Shown: one piece after another, positions 1 through 8,995 of the stretch
How positions within the stretch are numbered: the first letter of the stretch is position 1
Layout of the letters: each line of letters opens with the position of its first letter
NCBI RefSeq assembly: GCF_003663945.1
Contig: NZ_RCCH01000006.1
Location: forward strand, 62,001-126,000
Direction: 5' to 3'
Length of the DNA: 64,000 nucleotides
Origin: Lacinutrix venerupis
GTDB lineage: Bacteria; Bacteroidota; Bacteroidia; Flavobacteriales; Flavobacteriaceae
Program-made: the position numbers and the translations under genes
The notes under the pieces: model-generated
What the model was told of the DNA's origin: nothing
Databases searched by the model: none
Seen by the model: only the letters and a program-made list of their open reading frames with translations

Positions 1-168
1 TATTGGGATTTTAAATGGTTTTTCTTTCCGCTTTTTGGTTGGGGATTAGGCTTAAGTATACACGCTTATAAGGTTTTTGTAAACGATGGCGTTTTAGGCA
101 GAAGTTGGGAGGAGCGTAAAATTGAAAAATTCATGAAAGAAGAAGAAGGTAACCAATACAATCTATAA
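1..168 (+). CDS. 2TM domain-containing protein, 3' end only
   Basis: The frame is open from the window edge and encodes the last 55 residues of a small membrane protein. The visible part has the end of a hydrophobic helix (WFFFPLFGWGLGLSIHA), a short loop, then the basic tail SWEERKIEKFMKEEE. The same helix-loop-SWEERKIEK layout recurs in the next two genes, so this is the first of at least three tandem 2TM-domain paralogues. In flavobacteria such proteins often sit next to LytTR-type two-component genes, as here. The function of the 2TM domain is not known to me. The start lies outside the window. Confidence 0.85.
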   Translation, partial: YWDFKWFFFPLFGWGLGLSIHAYKVFVNDGVLGRSWEERKIEKFMKEEEGNQYNL

Positions 169-170
169 TT

Positions 171-515
171 ATGTCTCAAAATATAGATCCATATAACAAC
201 ACTAATTCTCATAAAAATTTTGATAGAGAAGAAGCTTATATAAGAGCTAAAAAAAGAGTTAAAAAAATTCTTGGTTTTTATTGGCACTTAGCATCTTATA
301 TAGTAATTAATATTTTTATTTTATATGTTATTTCTCAAAATTTAAACGGAGAAAAATTTTGGTCGTTTAATGTCTTTTCAACAGTAATTTTTTGGGGAAT
401 TGGATTGTTGTTTCATTTTTTAGGCGTTTTTGGACCAAACTTTTTGTTTGGTAAAGCTTGGGAAAAACGAAAAATAGAAAAGTATTTAAAAGAAGAAAAT
501 AAAAAATGGGAGTAA
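171..515 (+). CDS. 2TM domain-containing membrane protein
   Basis: This 114-residue protein has a charged N-terminus with a KKRVKKILGFYWHL motif, two hydrophobic helices (about residues 44-61 and 71-90) and a basic tail (KAWEKRKIEKYLKEE). That matches the 2TM domain family of Bacteroidetes. The ATG lies 2 nt after the preceding gene's stop, and the next gene begins at or just inside its end, so the three form an operon. It is probably an inner-membrane protein with both ends in the cytoplasm. A sensory or signalling role with the downstream LytTR regulator is inferred from position only. Confidence 0.85.
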   Translation: MSQNIDPYNNTNSHKNFDREEAYIRAKKRVKKILGFYWHLASYIVINIFILYVISQNLNGEKFWSFNVFSTVIFWGIGLLFHFLGVFGPNFLFGKAWEKRKIEKYLKEENKKWE

Positions 516-517
516 AC

Positions 518-829
518 ATGAACACAAATCAAATAGATCAACAACGTTTAGAACGTGCAAAAAAACGTGTAAAAAGAATAAAAGGTTTTTATACACACTT
601 GTTAATTTATATTGTAATTAATACAGTTATTGTGTTTATAAATATTGATAATTTAAAACCCGGACAATCTTATTTTCAATGGTATAATTTTATAACACTA
701 ACCATTTGGGGAATACCATTAATTATTCATGGTCTAACTGTATTTTTACCTAATTTTATATTAGGAACAAATTGGGAAGAACGAAAAATTAAAGAAATTA
801 TGGAAAATGAAAACAATGTGTGGGAGTAA
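518..829 (+). CDS. 2TM domain-containing membrane protein
   Basis: This 103-residue protein is the third tandem 2TM paralogue. It carries RAKKRVKRIKGFYTHL, two hydrophobic helices and the tail TNWEERKIKEIMENE. An in-frame ATG at 506 would overlap the previous gene by 10 nt. I prefer the ATG at 518, which is preceded by a GGGAG purine stretch at suitable spacing and begins MNTNQIDQQ. The LytTR response regulator gene follows after 65 nt and is probably co-transcribed. Membership of the 2TM family is clear from the pattern; the biochemical function is unknown. Confidence 0.83.
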   Translation: MNTNQIDQQRLERAKKRVKRIKGFYTHLLIYIVINTVIVFINIDNLKPGQSYFQWYNFITLTIWGIPLIIHGLTVFLPNFILGTNWEERKIKEIMENENNVWE

Positions 830-894
830 TTATCTTTAAATTAAAGCGCTAAAAACTATTAAGTAATTTTTTAAATTTTCACCAACCTATAATT

Positions 895-1650
895 ATGAAA
901 GTAATAATAATAGAAGACGAAAAACCTTCTGCCAGACGTTTACAACGCATGTTAAAAGCGCTAGATATTGAGGTAGATACGATGTTACACTCTGTAGAAG
1001 AATCTATCCAATGGTTTCAAAATAACGAGCATCCAGATTTAATATTTTTAGATATACAGTTAAGTGATGGTCTATCTTTTGAAATTTTTGATGCAATAGA
1101 TATAACTTCAGCTATAATATTTACAACTGCTTACGATGAGTATGCGCTTCAAGCATTTAAATTAAATAGTATTGATTATTTACTTAAACCTATTGATGAT
1201 GAAGAGTTAGAAGCAGCGGTATCTAAATTTAAAATACGCTTACCCAAAAAACAAACAGTTTCTTTAGACTTTAATGAAATTAAAAAACTTTTAATTAATC
1301 CTATAGAGCGTGAGTATAAAAAACGTTTTTCGGTAAAAGTAGGTCAGCATTTAAAATTAGTTAATATAGAAGATATAGAATGTTTTTATAGTGAAAATAA
1401 AGGCACTTATTTACATACAAATCAAGGCAGAAGTTATTTGTTAGATACTACTTTAGATAGTTTAGAAGAAGAGTTAGCTCCAGAACATTTTTTTAGAATA
1501 AACAGAAAATTTATTGTAAATATTCAAGCAATAGAAGATATGGTAAGTTATACAAATTCAAGATTACAAATAAAACTAAAAACTTATAAAGGAGAAGAAG
1601 TTATTGTAGCTCGTGAACGTGTTAAAAAATTTAAGTCTTGGTTAGAATAG
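895..1650 (+). CDS. LytTR-family response regulator transcription factor
   Basis: This 251-residue protein has two domains. Residues 1-120 are a receiver domain with the acidic pocket E7-D8-E9, the phospho-acceptor D53 (FLDIQLSDG), a T/A pair (FTTAYDEYA) and K98 (YLLKPID). Residues about 145-250 form a LytTR DNA-binding domain (FSVKVGQHLKLV, ECFYSENKGTYLHT, FFRINRKFIVN). It belongs to the LytR/AlgR group and normally receives phosphate from a LytS-type membrane histidine kinase, which is not in this window and may lie upstream of the 2TM genes. The stop is TAG. The next gene is convergent and its stop abuts this one directly. Confidence 0.95.
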   Translation: MKVIIIEDEKPSARRLQRMLKALDIEVDTMLHSVEESIQWFQNNEHPDLIFLDIQLSDGLSFEIFDAIDITSAIIFTTAYDEYALQAFKLNSIDYLLKPIDDEELEAAVSKFKIRLPKKQTVSLDFNEIKKLLINPIEREYKKRFSVKVGQHLKLVNIEDIECFYSENKGTYLHTNQGRSYLLDTTLDSLEEELAPEHFFRINRKFIVNIQAIEDMVSYTNSRLQIKLKTYKGEEVIVARERVKKFKSWLE

Positions 1651-2823
1651 TTAATCTTCAATTCTATTATCATCAAAAGCAGATGGTAATAATTTAGGAA
1701 TAAATTTAATAACTAACGGAAGTAATAGTGCGCCTCCAGGTAATATAAAAATAGCGAGACTTGGTATGGCTTTAAAAATATCTAATAATTGCTCGTTTAC
1801 TTTTTTTTGTTCTTCCTTAGAGAGGTCCTTAACTGTTGATTTTGTTAATAAAATCATTAACTCTTTACTTTGAGAGAGTTCTTTTAATAAACGTTTACTA
1901 TTTCTAGAGATTAGTTTAATTACAATTTTACTTGAGTTATCATAAAAAGATTTTACAATATTTTTAGAACCTAATAATACAATATCTTTTTTATGTGTTT
2001 CATAAAAAGTAGAAATAGACTGCATGGCAGTTGTTACATCTGTATTTTTTAGCTTTAGATCTTTACCTAAATTAAATAAAAAGTAACGCTCTTTATCATC
2101 AATAGTTTTATCTGTCCAAGTTGCCATACATGCTAAATCTAGTATGTATTGCTTTTCTAAAGGTGTTTTTAAATATTTAATAGCTTGAGCATAAGTAAGC
2201 TGGTTCGTTTGCTGGTAACGTAAAGACTGCTCAAATAGATTAATAAGGCTATAATCGTACTTAGTTTTTTCGGTTTTAGCATTTAAAGTTTTTAAAACTA
2301 TGGTTTCTATTGCACTTTCTTCGTTAATAATAGAGGCTTCGGTAATATGTCCTGAAATTAAATATTCTTTATAAGCCAATACATCTATAAATAACAATGC
2401 ATTTGTAATAAAATAGTTAAAGCTTTTATTAATAAGGTTGCTATCTATTTGAATACGCTTATGGATTATTTTTTCTAAAGCTTCAGTACTATTATTCTTC
2501 TTTATAATCTCAGATAGAAAATGCGTTTTATGTGCATTAATTTTTTTGTAAAATAAAACGGTATCTTCTATAAAATTTTCATTTGCTTTAAGAGATTGAT
2601 GTACAACTATTAAAGCAGTAAGATGATTGATTTTACATATTTCTTCAGAAGAAAAATCTGCCTTATCAATGTAAGATAATGCTATATCCGTATTGCTACC
2701 ATATATATAACCACAAGTTATTAATTCTTGATAAAGACTTATAAGTGTCAAAGCTTTGTTAGAGAAAACCTTATTAAATATTAAAGTTTGCTTATTTATC
2801 CAGCCAAATGAAGATGGGTTCAC
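1651..2823 (-). CDS. LETM1-related biofilm-associated protein
   Basis: This 390-residue protein is mostly helical and soluble-looking. Near the C-terminus (about 350-380) it has a hydrophobic block with the LETM1-type signature IPSLAIFILPGGALLLP followed by LVIKFIPKLLPSAF. The N-terminal MNPSSFGWINK is typical of the flavobacterial family annotated as LETM1-related biofilm-associated protein. The start is GTG (2821-2823), preceded immediately by an in-frame stop, so no longer start is available. The actual activity is unknown: the name rests on the C-terminal motif, and the biofilm link is family annotation rather than anything visible here. Confidence 0.8.
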   Translation of the reverse strand: MNPSSFGWINKQTLIFNKVFSNKALTLISLYQELITCGYIYGSNTDIALSYIDKADFSSEEICKINHLTALIVVHQSLKANENFIEDTVLFYKKINAHKTHFLSEIIKKNNSTEALEKIIHKRIQIDSNLINKSFNYFITNALLFIDVLAYKEYLISGHITEASIINEESAIETIVLKTLNAKTEKTKYDYSLINLFEQSLRYQQTNQLTYAQAIKYLKTPLEKQYILDLACMATWTDKTIDDKERYFLFNLGKDLKLKNTDVTTAMQSISTFYETHKKDIVLLGSKNIVKSFYDNSSKIVIKLISRNSKRLLKELSQSKELMILLTKSTVKDLSKEEQKKVNEQLLDIFKAIPSLAIFILPGGALLLPLVIKFIPKLLPSAFDDNRIED

Positions 2824-2983
2824 TTATTATTAGTTTTTAGCCGCTAAGTTACTTATACTAAATGAAACTTATAGACTATAAGTGGTTCAAGTTGTTAACA
2901 CAAGTTTAACAAAACCGACTTCTGCATTTTCTCGTATGTAGACTGAGAACCAAAAAATTAATTAACAAAAATCTCATTAAATT

Positions 2984-3643
2984 ATGAAAAAATTAAAAAT
3001 TTTATTAGGAATTTCAGCTATTGCAGTTGCAGGTTTCTTTATGGTAGCAGCCGATCACATTGACGCACCAGCAGTTGCAGGTGGAACAAGTGACATTACA
3101 GATTTCTATGCTTTTAGAGCACAAGATCAAGACAACATTGCATTTGTTGCAAATGTGCAAGGTTTATTAAGTCCAACAGCATCAGCTTCAGCACAGTTTG
3201 ATGAGAATGTATTAGTAGAAATTAACATTGATACAGATGCAGATACTGTTGAAGACTTATTAATTCAAGCAGTAGCAAGAGATGGAAAAATGTATGTATT
3301 TGGACCATTTGCAGCTGGATCTTCAGCAGGATTAAATAGTACAATTAACACATCTGCTCCATTAACAGTAGTAGATATTACAGGTTACAATGATTCAGCA
3401 ATTACAGCAACTAACGCTTCTAATGGAGTTAAAGCATTTGCAGGACCTAGAGATGATCCATTTTATTTTGATTTCGATCAGTATAATGAAATCTTAGCTG
3501 GTAATGCTCCAGGAGGATTTAACAACCCAGGAACAGATAAGTTTGCTGGTACAAATGTACTGTCAATAGTTGTAGAAGTACCAAAAACTTTAATTGGTGG
3601 AACTGGTACAATTAATACTTGGTTAGAAACTAAGTCTAAATAA
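2984..3643 (+). CDS. DUF4331 family secreted protein
   Basis: This 219-residue protein begins with a signal peptide (MKKLKILLGISAIAVAGFFMVA) followed directly by ADHIDAP, the hallmark opening of DUF4331 proteins, and then SDITDFYAFRAQ and IEINPR-like strand-rich segments. It is short for the family. It is probably exported to the periplasm or cell surface. The next gene follows after 29 nt, and a TPR lipoprotein and TonB receptor lie further downstream, so it may belong to a nutrient or stress locus. The role of DUF4331 is not known. The upstream 160 nt contain no gene and may hold an alternative-sigma promoter (see findings). Confidence 0.88.
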   Translation: MKKLKILLGISAIAVAGFFMVAADHIDAPAVAGGTSDITDFYAFRAQDQDNIAFVANVQGLLSPTASASAQFDENVLVEINIDTDADTVEDLLIQAVARDGKMYVFGPFAAGSSAGLNSTINTSAPLTVVDITGYNDSAITATNASNGVKAFAGPRDDPFYFDFDQYNEILAGNAPGGFNNPGTDKFAGTNVLSIVVEVPKTLIGGTGTINTWLETKSK

Positions 3644-3672
3644 TAATAATCAACCTAAAAACATATATAATT

Positions 3673-4227
3673 ATGAAAAATATAAAAACATTAATGATAG
3701 CATTATTAATTTCTGGAGCAGCATTTAATTGCTCTGATGATGATGATAATGCAGTAACACCAATAGGAGAAGCTACTATAGATTTCTCAGGTACTTACAC
3801 ACAAGACGACCAAATGGGTAGACCTGCTATAAACACTGTGTTTAGTGTAGGCGATAGCCAGAAAAATACATTTAATACAACAGTGCCTTCTGCACAAGGA
3901 CCAGCTTTTCAATCAAGTTTCGAAACTAGATTATTAGCTTTAAACGGAGCTTATACTACTAATGCTTTAGGATTAAATGCAGAAGATTTTACAGGCGTTT
4001 TAGCTACAGATGTTTTAAGTGTAGATTTAGATGGTGTTACCACTTTTTTCGACGGTACTAACGTTTTAACAGGAAGAACTCTTGCAGACGATGTTATTGA
4101 TACAGAATTGTTATTAATCTTTGGTGGACCAATGGGTACAGATAATCCTACTTTAACAACGGATTATGTTGCAGGAAACGATAAAGATTTCTTAACATCT
4201 TTCCCTTATTTAGCAACACCTCACTAA
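3673..4227 (+). CDS. Lipoprotein of the DUF4331 operon, function unknown
   Basis: This 184-residue protein has a lipoprotein signal peptide (MKNIKTLMIALLISGAAFNC) with the lipobox cysteine at residue 20, followed by an acidic DDDD stretch typical of surface-exposed Bacteroidetes lipoproteins. The rest is strand-rich, with repeated GRxA/LA and NTxF motifs and no domain I recognise. It starts 29 nt after the DUF4331 gene and is followed by a good rho-independent terminator, so the two form a bicistronic unit. Such small lipoproteins commonly partner DUF4331 proteins in flavobacteria, but I cannot assign a function. Confidence 0.8.
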   Translation: MKNIKTLMIALLISGAAFNCSDDDDNAVTPIGEATIDFSGTYTQDDQMGRPAINTVFSVGDSQKNTFNTTVPSAQGPAFQSSFETRLLALNGAYTTNALGLNAEDFTGVLATDVLSVDLDGVTTFFDGTNVLTGRTLADDVIDTELLLIFGGPMGTDNPTLTTDYVAGNDKDFLTSFPYLATPH

Positions 4228-4239
4228 ATAATATATTAA

Positions 4240-4275
4240 ACCAGAGTGCTTTTTTTAGTGCTCTGGTTTTTTTAT
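4240..4275 (+). terminator. Rho-independent terminator after DUF4331/lipoprotein pair
   Basis: A stem ACCAGAG / CTCTGGT encloses an AT-rich loop and runs into T7. It lies 12 nt after the lipoprotein stop. Confidence 0.8.
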
Positions 4276-4306
4276 ATAATAAACTTACCAACAAACACAA
4301 ACAGAC

Positions 4307-5590
4307 ATGAAAACATATTTATACTTCCTATTCTTTTTAACTTTGTTTTTTAGTTGCGAAGAAAAAGCCAAAACAATTACAAATTCTGAAAATTATGATG
4401 GATATCTAATTGCAGAAAATAAAAAATTAGAGAATGCAACCGAAGAATATAAATTTTGGTCTGCAAAACAAGAAAAAACACCACATCCTGTAAGTTATTT
4501 TTCCCAACTTGCAAATGCTCAAAACCAATTGTTTGATGCCACAGGAAATATTGAAAATCTTAAAAAATCTGAAGATTATTTATTAGAACTAAATACTAAA
4601 AATAATTTTGAAAAATGTGGAGAATTAAGAGCTTTAGCAAGAAATTACATTTCTCAACATCGCTTTAAAGAATCTTTAGAACTTTTAAAAAAAGCCGAAA
4701 CTATTGGTGATGAGTTAGAAAGCACTCAAAAAATGATGTTTGATGTGCATATGGAACTTGGCAACTTTGATACAGCTAAATCCTACCTAGAAAAAGTAGT
4801 AGATTTAAACAGTTTCGATTATTTAATTAGAACAGCAAAATGGAATGACCATATAGGAAACCTTGATGCTGCTATTAAATATATGGAAATGGCTATGATT
4901 AAAGCAGAGTCTTCAAATCTTAAAAATTTAAAAATTTGGTCTTATACTAATATTGCCGATTTTTATGGGCACGATGGGCAAATAAATAAATCTTATAAAT
5001 ACTATTTAAAGGCTTTAGAATTAGATCCTAATAATGCATATGCAAAAAAAGGAATCGCTTGGATTATCTACTCTCACGAGCGTAATCCAGAAGAAGCTCT
5101 TAGAATTTTAACAGCAATTACTAAAGAATATAGTGCGCCAGATTACTTACTGTTAAAAGCAGAAATATCAGAGTTTTTAAAGGATCAAAATTCCAAAAAT
5201 AATTATATTGCGGCTTATAAAAAAGCAATTAAAAACACACAATACGGCGAGATGTATAATGCCTATAATGCTAAGTTATTTGCAGAAGACACAACGCTTA
5301 TTGACTCTGCAATTACAATTTCTAAAAAAGAAATAGAAAATAGAGCAACACCTCAATCTTACGATTTATTGGCTTGGGCTTATTATAACAAAGGAGATTA
5401 TAAAAAGGCGTTAGACATTGCAAATAATCATATAATAAATAAAACTTTTGAACCAGAAGTATTATACCATGTTGCCGAGATATATAAGGCAAATAATATG
5501 AATGATGAACTACAACCATTAAAAAAAGAACTACTTGGTGCAACATACGAGTTAGGACCTGTAACCGAAATTAAAATTAACCAACTATAA
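4307..5590 (+). CDS. Tetratricopeptide-repeat lipoprotein
   Basis: This 427-residue protein has a lipoprotein signal peptide (MKTYLYFLFFLTLFFSC) and a long array of helical repeats from about residue 80 to 400. Clear TPR consensus occurs around SYKYYLKALELDPNNAYAKKGIAWI and AYYNKGDYKKALDIANNHI. It probably sits in the periplasm or outer membrane as a scaffold. The TonB receptor starts only 7 nt after its stop, so the two are co-transcribed and may act together. A divergent-family TPR protein in this position usually lacks a catalytic domain, and I see none. Confidence 0.88.
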   Translation: MKTYLYFLFFLTLFFSCEEKAKTITNSENYDGYLIAENKKLENATEEYKFWSAKQEKTPHPVSYFSQLANAQNQLFDATGNIENLKKSEDYLLELNTKNNFEKCGELRALARNYISQHRFKESLELLKKAETIGDELESTQKMMFDVHMELGNFDTAKSYLEKVVDLNSFDYLIRTAKWNDHIGNLDAAIKYMEMAMIKAESSNLKNLKIWSYTNIADFYGHDGQINKSYKYYLKALELDPNNAYAKKGIAWIIYSHERNPEEALRILTAITKEYSAPDYLLLKAEISEFLKDQNSKNNYIAAYKKAIKNTQYGEMYNAYNAKLFAEDTTLIDSAITISKKEIENRATPQSYDLLAWAYYNKGDYKKALDIANNHIINKTFEPEVLYHVAEIYKANNMNDELQPLKKELLGATYELGPVTEIKINQL

Positions 5591-5597
5591 ATAAAAA

Positions 5598-7844
5598 ATG
5601 AAAAACCCAAAAAGTATTCTGCGCATTGCATTATTCTTTATCTTTTTTCTAAGTTTCAAAATTCTTACTGCACAACAAGTAAAAGGATATGTTTTAAATA
5701 ATAAACAGCCTTTAGCTACCGCTTATATCTATAATTTAGATACAAAGTCGCACTCTCACACTGCAGATAATGGATATTTTGTTTTAGAAAACAATAAAGT
5801 AAACGACACAATAACTATAAGTTTATTAGGCTTTAAAAAGAAAAACATAGTTCTTAAAGAAGAAGATTTTAATACTACAATTAGTATAAATCTAGAACGT
5901 AAAATTTTTCAATTAGATGAATTGGTTTTATCCGAACAAGAAAATGTATTAAATACATTAACAAAAATAGATGTACAAACTTCACCTATAAATTCTTCTC
6001 AAGAAATATTAAGAAAAATACCAGGATTAATAATAGGGCAGCATGCTGGTGGAGGTAAAGCCGAACAGATTTTTTTAAGAGGTTTCGATATCGATCATGG
6101 TACAGATATTTCTATAAATGTGGATGGAATTCCGGTAAACAATGTATCTCATGCACATGGTCAAGGTTACAGCGATTTACACTTTGTTATTCCAGAAACT
6201 ATCGAGAGTATTAACTTTGGTAAAGGACCATATTATGCTAATGCTAGAGATTTTACAACAGCAGGTTATGTAGATTTTAAAACTAAAAGTAGTATAGAAA
6301 ATAATACTATTAAATTATCTTATGGAGATTTTAATACCATTAGAACATTAGGTCTTTTTAATTTAACAGATAACAATAAAAATTCTAATGCCTATGCAGG
6401 TATAGAATATATTGAAACCGATGGCCCATTTAATAGCTCTCAAAACTTCAACAGACTTAATCTTATTGGTAAGTATTCTACTTTATTACAAAATAGAAAT
6501 AAAATTACAGCAACTGTTACTCACTTTAATAGTCGTTGGGATGCTTCTGGACAAATACCAAATCGTGCTGTTGAAAGCGGATTGATAGACCGTTTTGGTG
6601 CTATTGATGATACCGAAGGAGGCAATACAAGTAGAACAAACATAAACTTAGAACACAAGTTTTTTGCAAGTGATGATACCACAGTAAAGTCTAATGCATT
6701 TTATTCTCATTACGATTTTGAACTGTATTCTAACTTTACCTTTTTTCTTGACGACCCTATTAATGGAGACCAGATAAAACAAAAAGAAGACCGCTCTATT
6801 TTTGGTTTTAATACCGAAATAAAAGAACAAAACGCCTTTAATAATGAAATTATTGAGACTACTAGCGGAATTGGGTTAAGATATGATAAGGTTAATGATG
6901 TAGAGTTATCTCATACACTAAATAGAAATACCACCTTAGAGTTTATACAACTTGGCGATATAAACCAAACCAATGCGTTTGCTTATTATAAAGCTGGATT
7001 CGATTTAGGAAAAGTTAAAATTACTCCAGGATTAAGACTAGAATATTTTAAATTTTTATATAATGATGCTTTAAGCGAAGATTATGAAACGCAATCTGAA
7101 ACTAAAACAGCATTATTGCCAAAGCTTAACATACAATTCAATCAAAACAATAATCTACAATGGTTTTTAAAGTCTGGAATTGGTTTTCATTCTAACGATG
7201 CAAGAGTAGTAGTAAGCCAACAAGGAAGAGATATTTTACCAAAAGCTTATGGAGTAGATTTAGGTAATGTATGGAAACCAACTAAAAATTTAGTGATTAA
7301 TACTACAGCATGGTATTTGTTTTTAGAACAAGAATTTGTTTACGTTGGAGATGCTGGAATTGTAGAACCTAGCGGAGAAACAGAACGTCTAGGTTTAGAT
7401 TTAGGATTAAGATACCAATTAAACAATTATTTATATTTTAATACAGATGCAACATTAACAAAAGCTAGAAGTATTGAAGAAAATGATGGTGAAGATTATA
7501 TTCCATTAGCACCAAGTTTTACTATGGTTGGAGGATTAGCTTTAAATAATTATGAAGGTTTTTCTGGAGCTTTAAGTTATAGATTTTTAGATGATAGAGC
7601 TGCAAACGAAGACTATTCAGTTACAGCAGAAGGTTATTTTGTAACAGATTTTAATCTTAATTATAAGTTTAATAAAAATCTAACATTAGGTATTTCAATA
7701 GAAAATATATTTGATACAGAATGGAACGAAACTCAATTCTTAACAGAGTCTAGACTACAAAATGAAATTGATTCTACAGAAGAAATTCATTTTACACCAG
7801 GAACTCCATTTAATGCTAAAGCAACTTTAACTTATAATTTTTAA
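5598..7844 (+). CDS. TonB-dependent outer-membrane receptor
   Basis: This 748-residue receptor has a signal peptide (about 1-25), a carboxypeptidase-like regulatory domain (about 26-105: VKGYVLNNKQPLATAYIYN, ISLLGFKKKNIVL), a plug domain (about 120-225: SSQEILRKIPGLII, IFLRGFDIDHGTDI, VDGIPVN) and a 22-strand barrel ending in an aromatic residue (KATLTYNF), as expected for BamA-dependent insertion. The plug resembles receptors for small ligands such as metal chelates rather than SusC, since it lacks the long SusC-type sequence and there is no SusD gene nearby. The substrate is unknown. It forms an operon with the TPR lipoprotein upstream. Confidence 0.93.
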   Translation: MKNPKSILRIALFFIFFLSFKILTAQQVKGYVLNNKQPLATAYIYNLDTKSHSHTADNGYFVLENNKVNDTITISLLGFKKKNIVLKEEDFNTTISINLERKIFQLDELVLSEQENVLNTLTKIDVQTSPINSSQEILRKIPGLIIGQHAGGGKAEQIFLRGFDIDHGTDISINVDGIPVNNVSHAHGQGYSDLHFVIPETIESINFGKGPYYANARDFTTAGYVDFKTKSSIENNTIKLSYGDFNTIRTLGLFNLTDNNKNSNAYAGIEYIETDGPFNSSQNFNRLNLIGKYSTLLQNRNKITATVTHFNSRWDASGQIPNRAVESGLIDRFGAIDDTEGGNTSRTNINLEHKFFASDDTTVKSNAFYSHYDFELYSNFTFFLDDPINGDQIKQKEDRSIFGFNTEIKEQNAFNNEIIETTSGIGLRYDKVNDVELSHTLNRNTTLEFIQLGDINQTNAFAYYKAGFDLGKVKITPGLRLEYFKFLYNDALSEDYETQSETKTALLPKLNIQFNQNNNLQWFLKSGIGFHSNDARVVVSQQGRDILPKAYGVDLGNVWKPTKNLVINTTAWYLFLEQEFVYVGDAGIVEPSGETERLGLDLGLRYQLNNYLYFNTDATLTKARSIEENDGEDYIPLAPSFTMVGGLALNNYEGFSGALSYRFLDDRAANEDYSVTAEGYFVTDFNLNYKFNKNLTLGISIENIFDTEWNETQFLTESRLQNEIDSTEEIHFTPGTPFNAKATLTYNF

Positions 7845-7960
7845 AACCTTATGGATGAATTTTACGTAAGTATTTTAAAATCATCCATTAACATTAAAAT
7901 ATAAGATTTAAAGCTATGAAAAAGATATAAATTTTGTTTGTTTTTTTGTTGGTTGATTTG
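7845..7960 (+). other. Non-coding 3' flank of the TonB receptor gene with one hairpin
   Basis: No gene is seen. At 7851-7888 the arms ATGGATGAATTTT and AAAATCATCCAT form a hairpin just after the TonB receptor stop. It lacks a T run, so it is more likely an mRNA 3'-end stabiliser or processing site than a classical terminator. Confidence 0.45.
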
Positions 7961-8082
7961 GAAAGTGCCTTGCTTATTCCTAACTATATAAGTAAGGACT
8001 TTCTTTATCAAAATAAAGTAATGTAAGGGAAGACAATTACTTTATTAACTAAGCTCAGGTTTTTATCTGAGCTTTTTTATGC
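7961..8082 (+). ncRNA. Candidate structured small RNA with its own terminator
   Basis: Three consecutive hairpins fill a stretch with no open frame. The first pairs GAAAGTGCCTTGCTTAT (7961-7977) with ATAAGTAAGGACTTTC (7988-8003): 16 pairs with one bulge and one G-U pair. The second pairs AATAAAGTAAT (8012-8022) with ATTACTTTATT (8036-8046). The third pairs AAGCTCAG (8051-8058) with CTGAGCTT (8067-8074) and runs into T6, a rho-independent terminator. A TAnnTTTG-like box with one mismatch (7953-7960) lies just upstream. It may instead be the structured 3' UTR of the TonB receptor mRNA. I do not recognise it as a known RNA family. Confidence 0.4.
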
Positions 8083-8128
8083 GTTATTATTAAGTAAATA
8101 TTTAATAGTTTTTATAAAACTATTTTAT

Positions 8129-8165
8129 AAAAAAAAGTCGGCTGTTATAAAATAACAGCCGACTT
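8129..8165 (-). terminator. Strong rho-independent terminator of the SOD/sigma/anti-sigma operon
   Basis: There is a perfect 14-bp stem (AAGTCGGCTGTTAT, 8135-8148, with its complement 8152-8165) and a 3-nt loop. The A run before it on the plus strand becomes a T run on the minus strand. It lies 22 nt after the anti-sigma stop. Confidence 0.88.
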
Positions 8166-8187
8166 AAATAAATATCTAAAATTATAT

Positions 8188-8994
8188 TTAAGAAGTTTTT
8201 TCAACAACTCCTAAAGTATATAATTGTTCAAGCGTTGGAGAAACACTTCCTCCAGCTGGTTCTAAGGTAATACCAAATGCTTGAGACTCGTTTGTGTTTT
8301 CTAAGCTAAATATTTTGTTATCATCAGATATAAAATTATCAATAGTACCTAAACTTGTTGGTGTAAGAGGATTTAAAGTTAAAGACCAAACTTGGTAAAC
8401 TTTACCTTCTGGCGGTTCTGGTAAACCTGCTAAATCTAAGTAAACAGTTTTGTTGTCTTTATTCCAGTATGCTTTTGCATAAGCTTCAGGAAAAACAGCT
8501 TGTCCTGCAAGAGGAACACTAATTACATCTTTATCCCTAAAGACATTAATTATTTGTTTAGAGTCTGCTAAATCACTGTTTAAATCTTCTATTTGTGTTT
8601 CAAAGAAATCTTTTTCAGTTTGTATTTCAGTAATTTTATTTTCTAATGTATTATTTTGATTATTCATCCATAATAATCCACCACCTAAAATAAGTGCAGC
8701 AGCCCAACCAGTATAATTATACCAATTGTTTTTAGGTTTATTGTTTAAAGTTACTACGTTATTTTGGCTATCTGTTCCTTTTAATTTATCAAGGATCGTT
8801 TTAAATGAAATCTTATTTTTTGGAGCTGCAGCTTTAGTTAATTTAATTACAGCAGCTTCAATATCTAAAACTTCTTGAAGAACTTCAGGATGTTTTTGCA
8901 TCATACTAAGTACCTCTTCGTTTTCTGCTTCGGTTAGCGAACCAGCAACATAGAGTTCTAGTATTCCAGATGCTATGTATTGTTCTTTTTCCAT
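8188..8994 (-). CDS. RskA-like anti-sigma factor
   Basis: This 268-residue protein has a cytoplasmic N-terminal helical domain (about 1-75: SGILELYVAGSLTEAENEEV), one membrane helix (about 93-110, TGWAAALILGGGLLWM), a coiled-coil linker (about 112-150) and a periplasmic RskA C-terminal domain (about 155-265: KAYWNKDNKTVYLDLAGLP, KVYQVWSLTL, FGITLEPAGGS). This is the layout of membrane anti-sigma factors that are degraded by regulated proteolysis to free their sigma. It has no zinc-binding HxxxCxxC motif. It begins 1 nt after the ECF sigma gene, its presumed partner. Confidence 0.93.
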   Translation of the reverse strand: MEKEQYIASGILELYVAGSLTEAENEEVLSMMQKHPEVLQEVLDIEAAVIKLTKAAAPKNKISFKTILDKLKGTDSQNNVVTLNNKPKNNWYNYTGWAAALILGGGLLWMNNQNNTLENKITEIQTEKDFFETQIEDLNSDLADSKQIINVFRDKDVISVPLAGQAVFPEAYAKAYWNKDNKTVYLDLAGLPEPPEGKVYQVWSLTLNPLTPTSLGTIDNFISDDNKIFSLENTNESQAFGITLEPAGGSVSPTLEQLYTLGVVEKTS

Positions 8995-8995
8995 A

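Noticed and set aside
2890-2950. A further CAAGTT-N14-CATCTAA site before the DUF4331 gene
   Set aside because: CAAGTT is present, but at +14 nt the sequence is TCTGCAT and not CATCTAA, so it does not belong to the same motif set.
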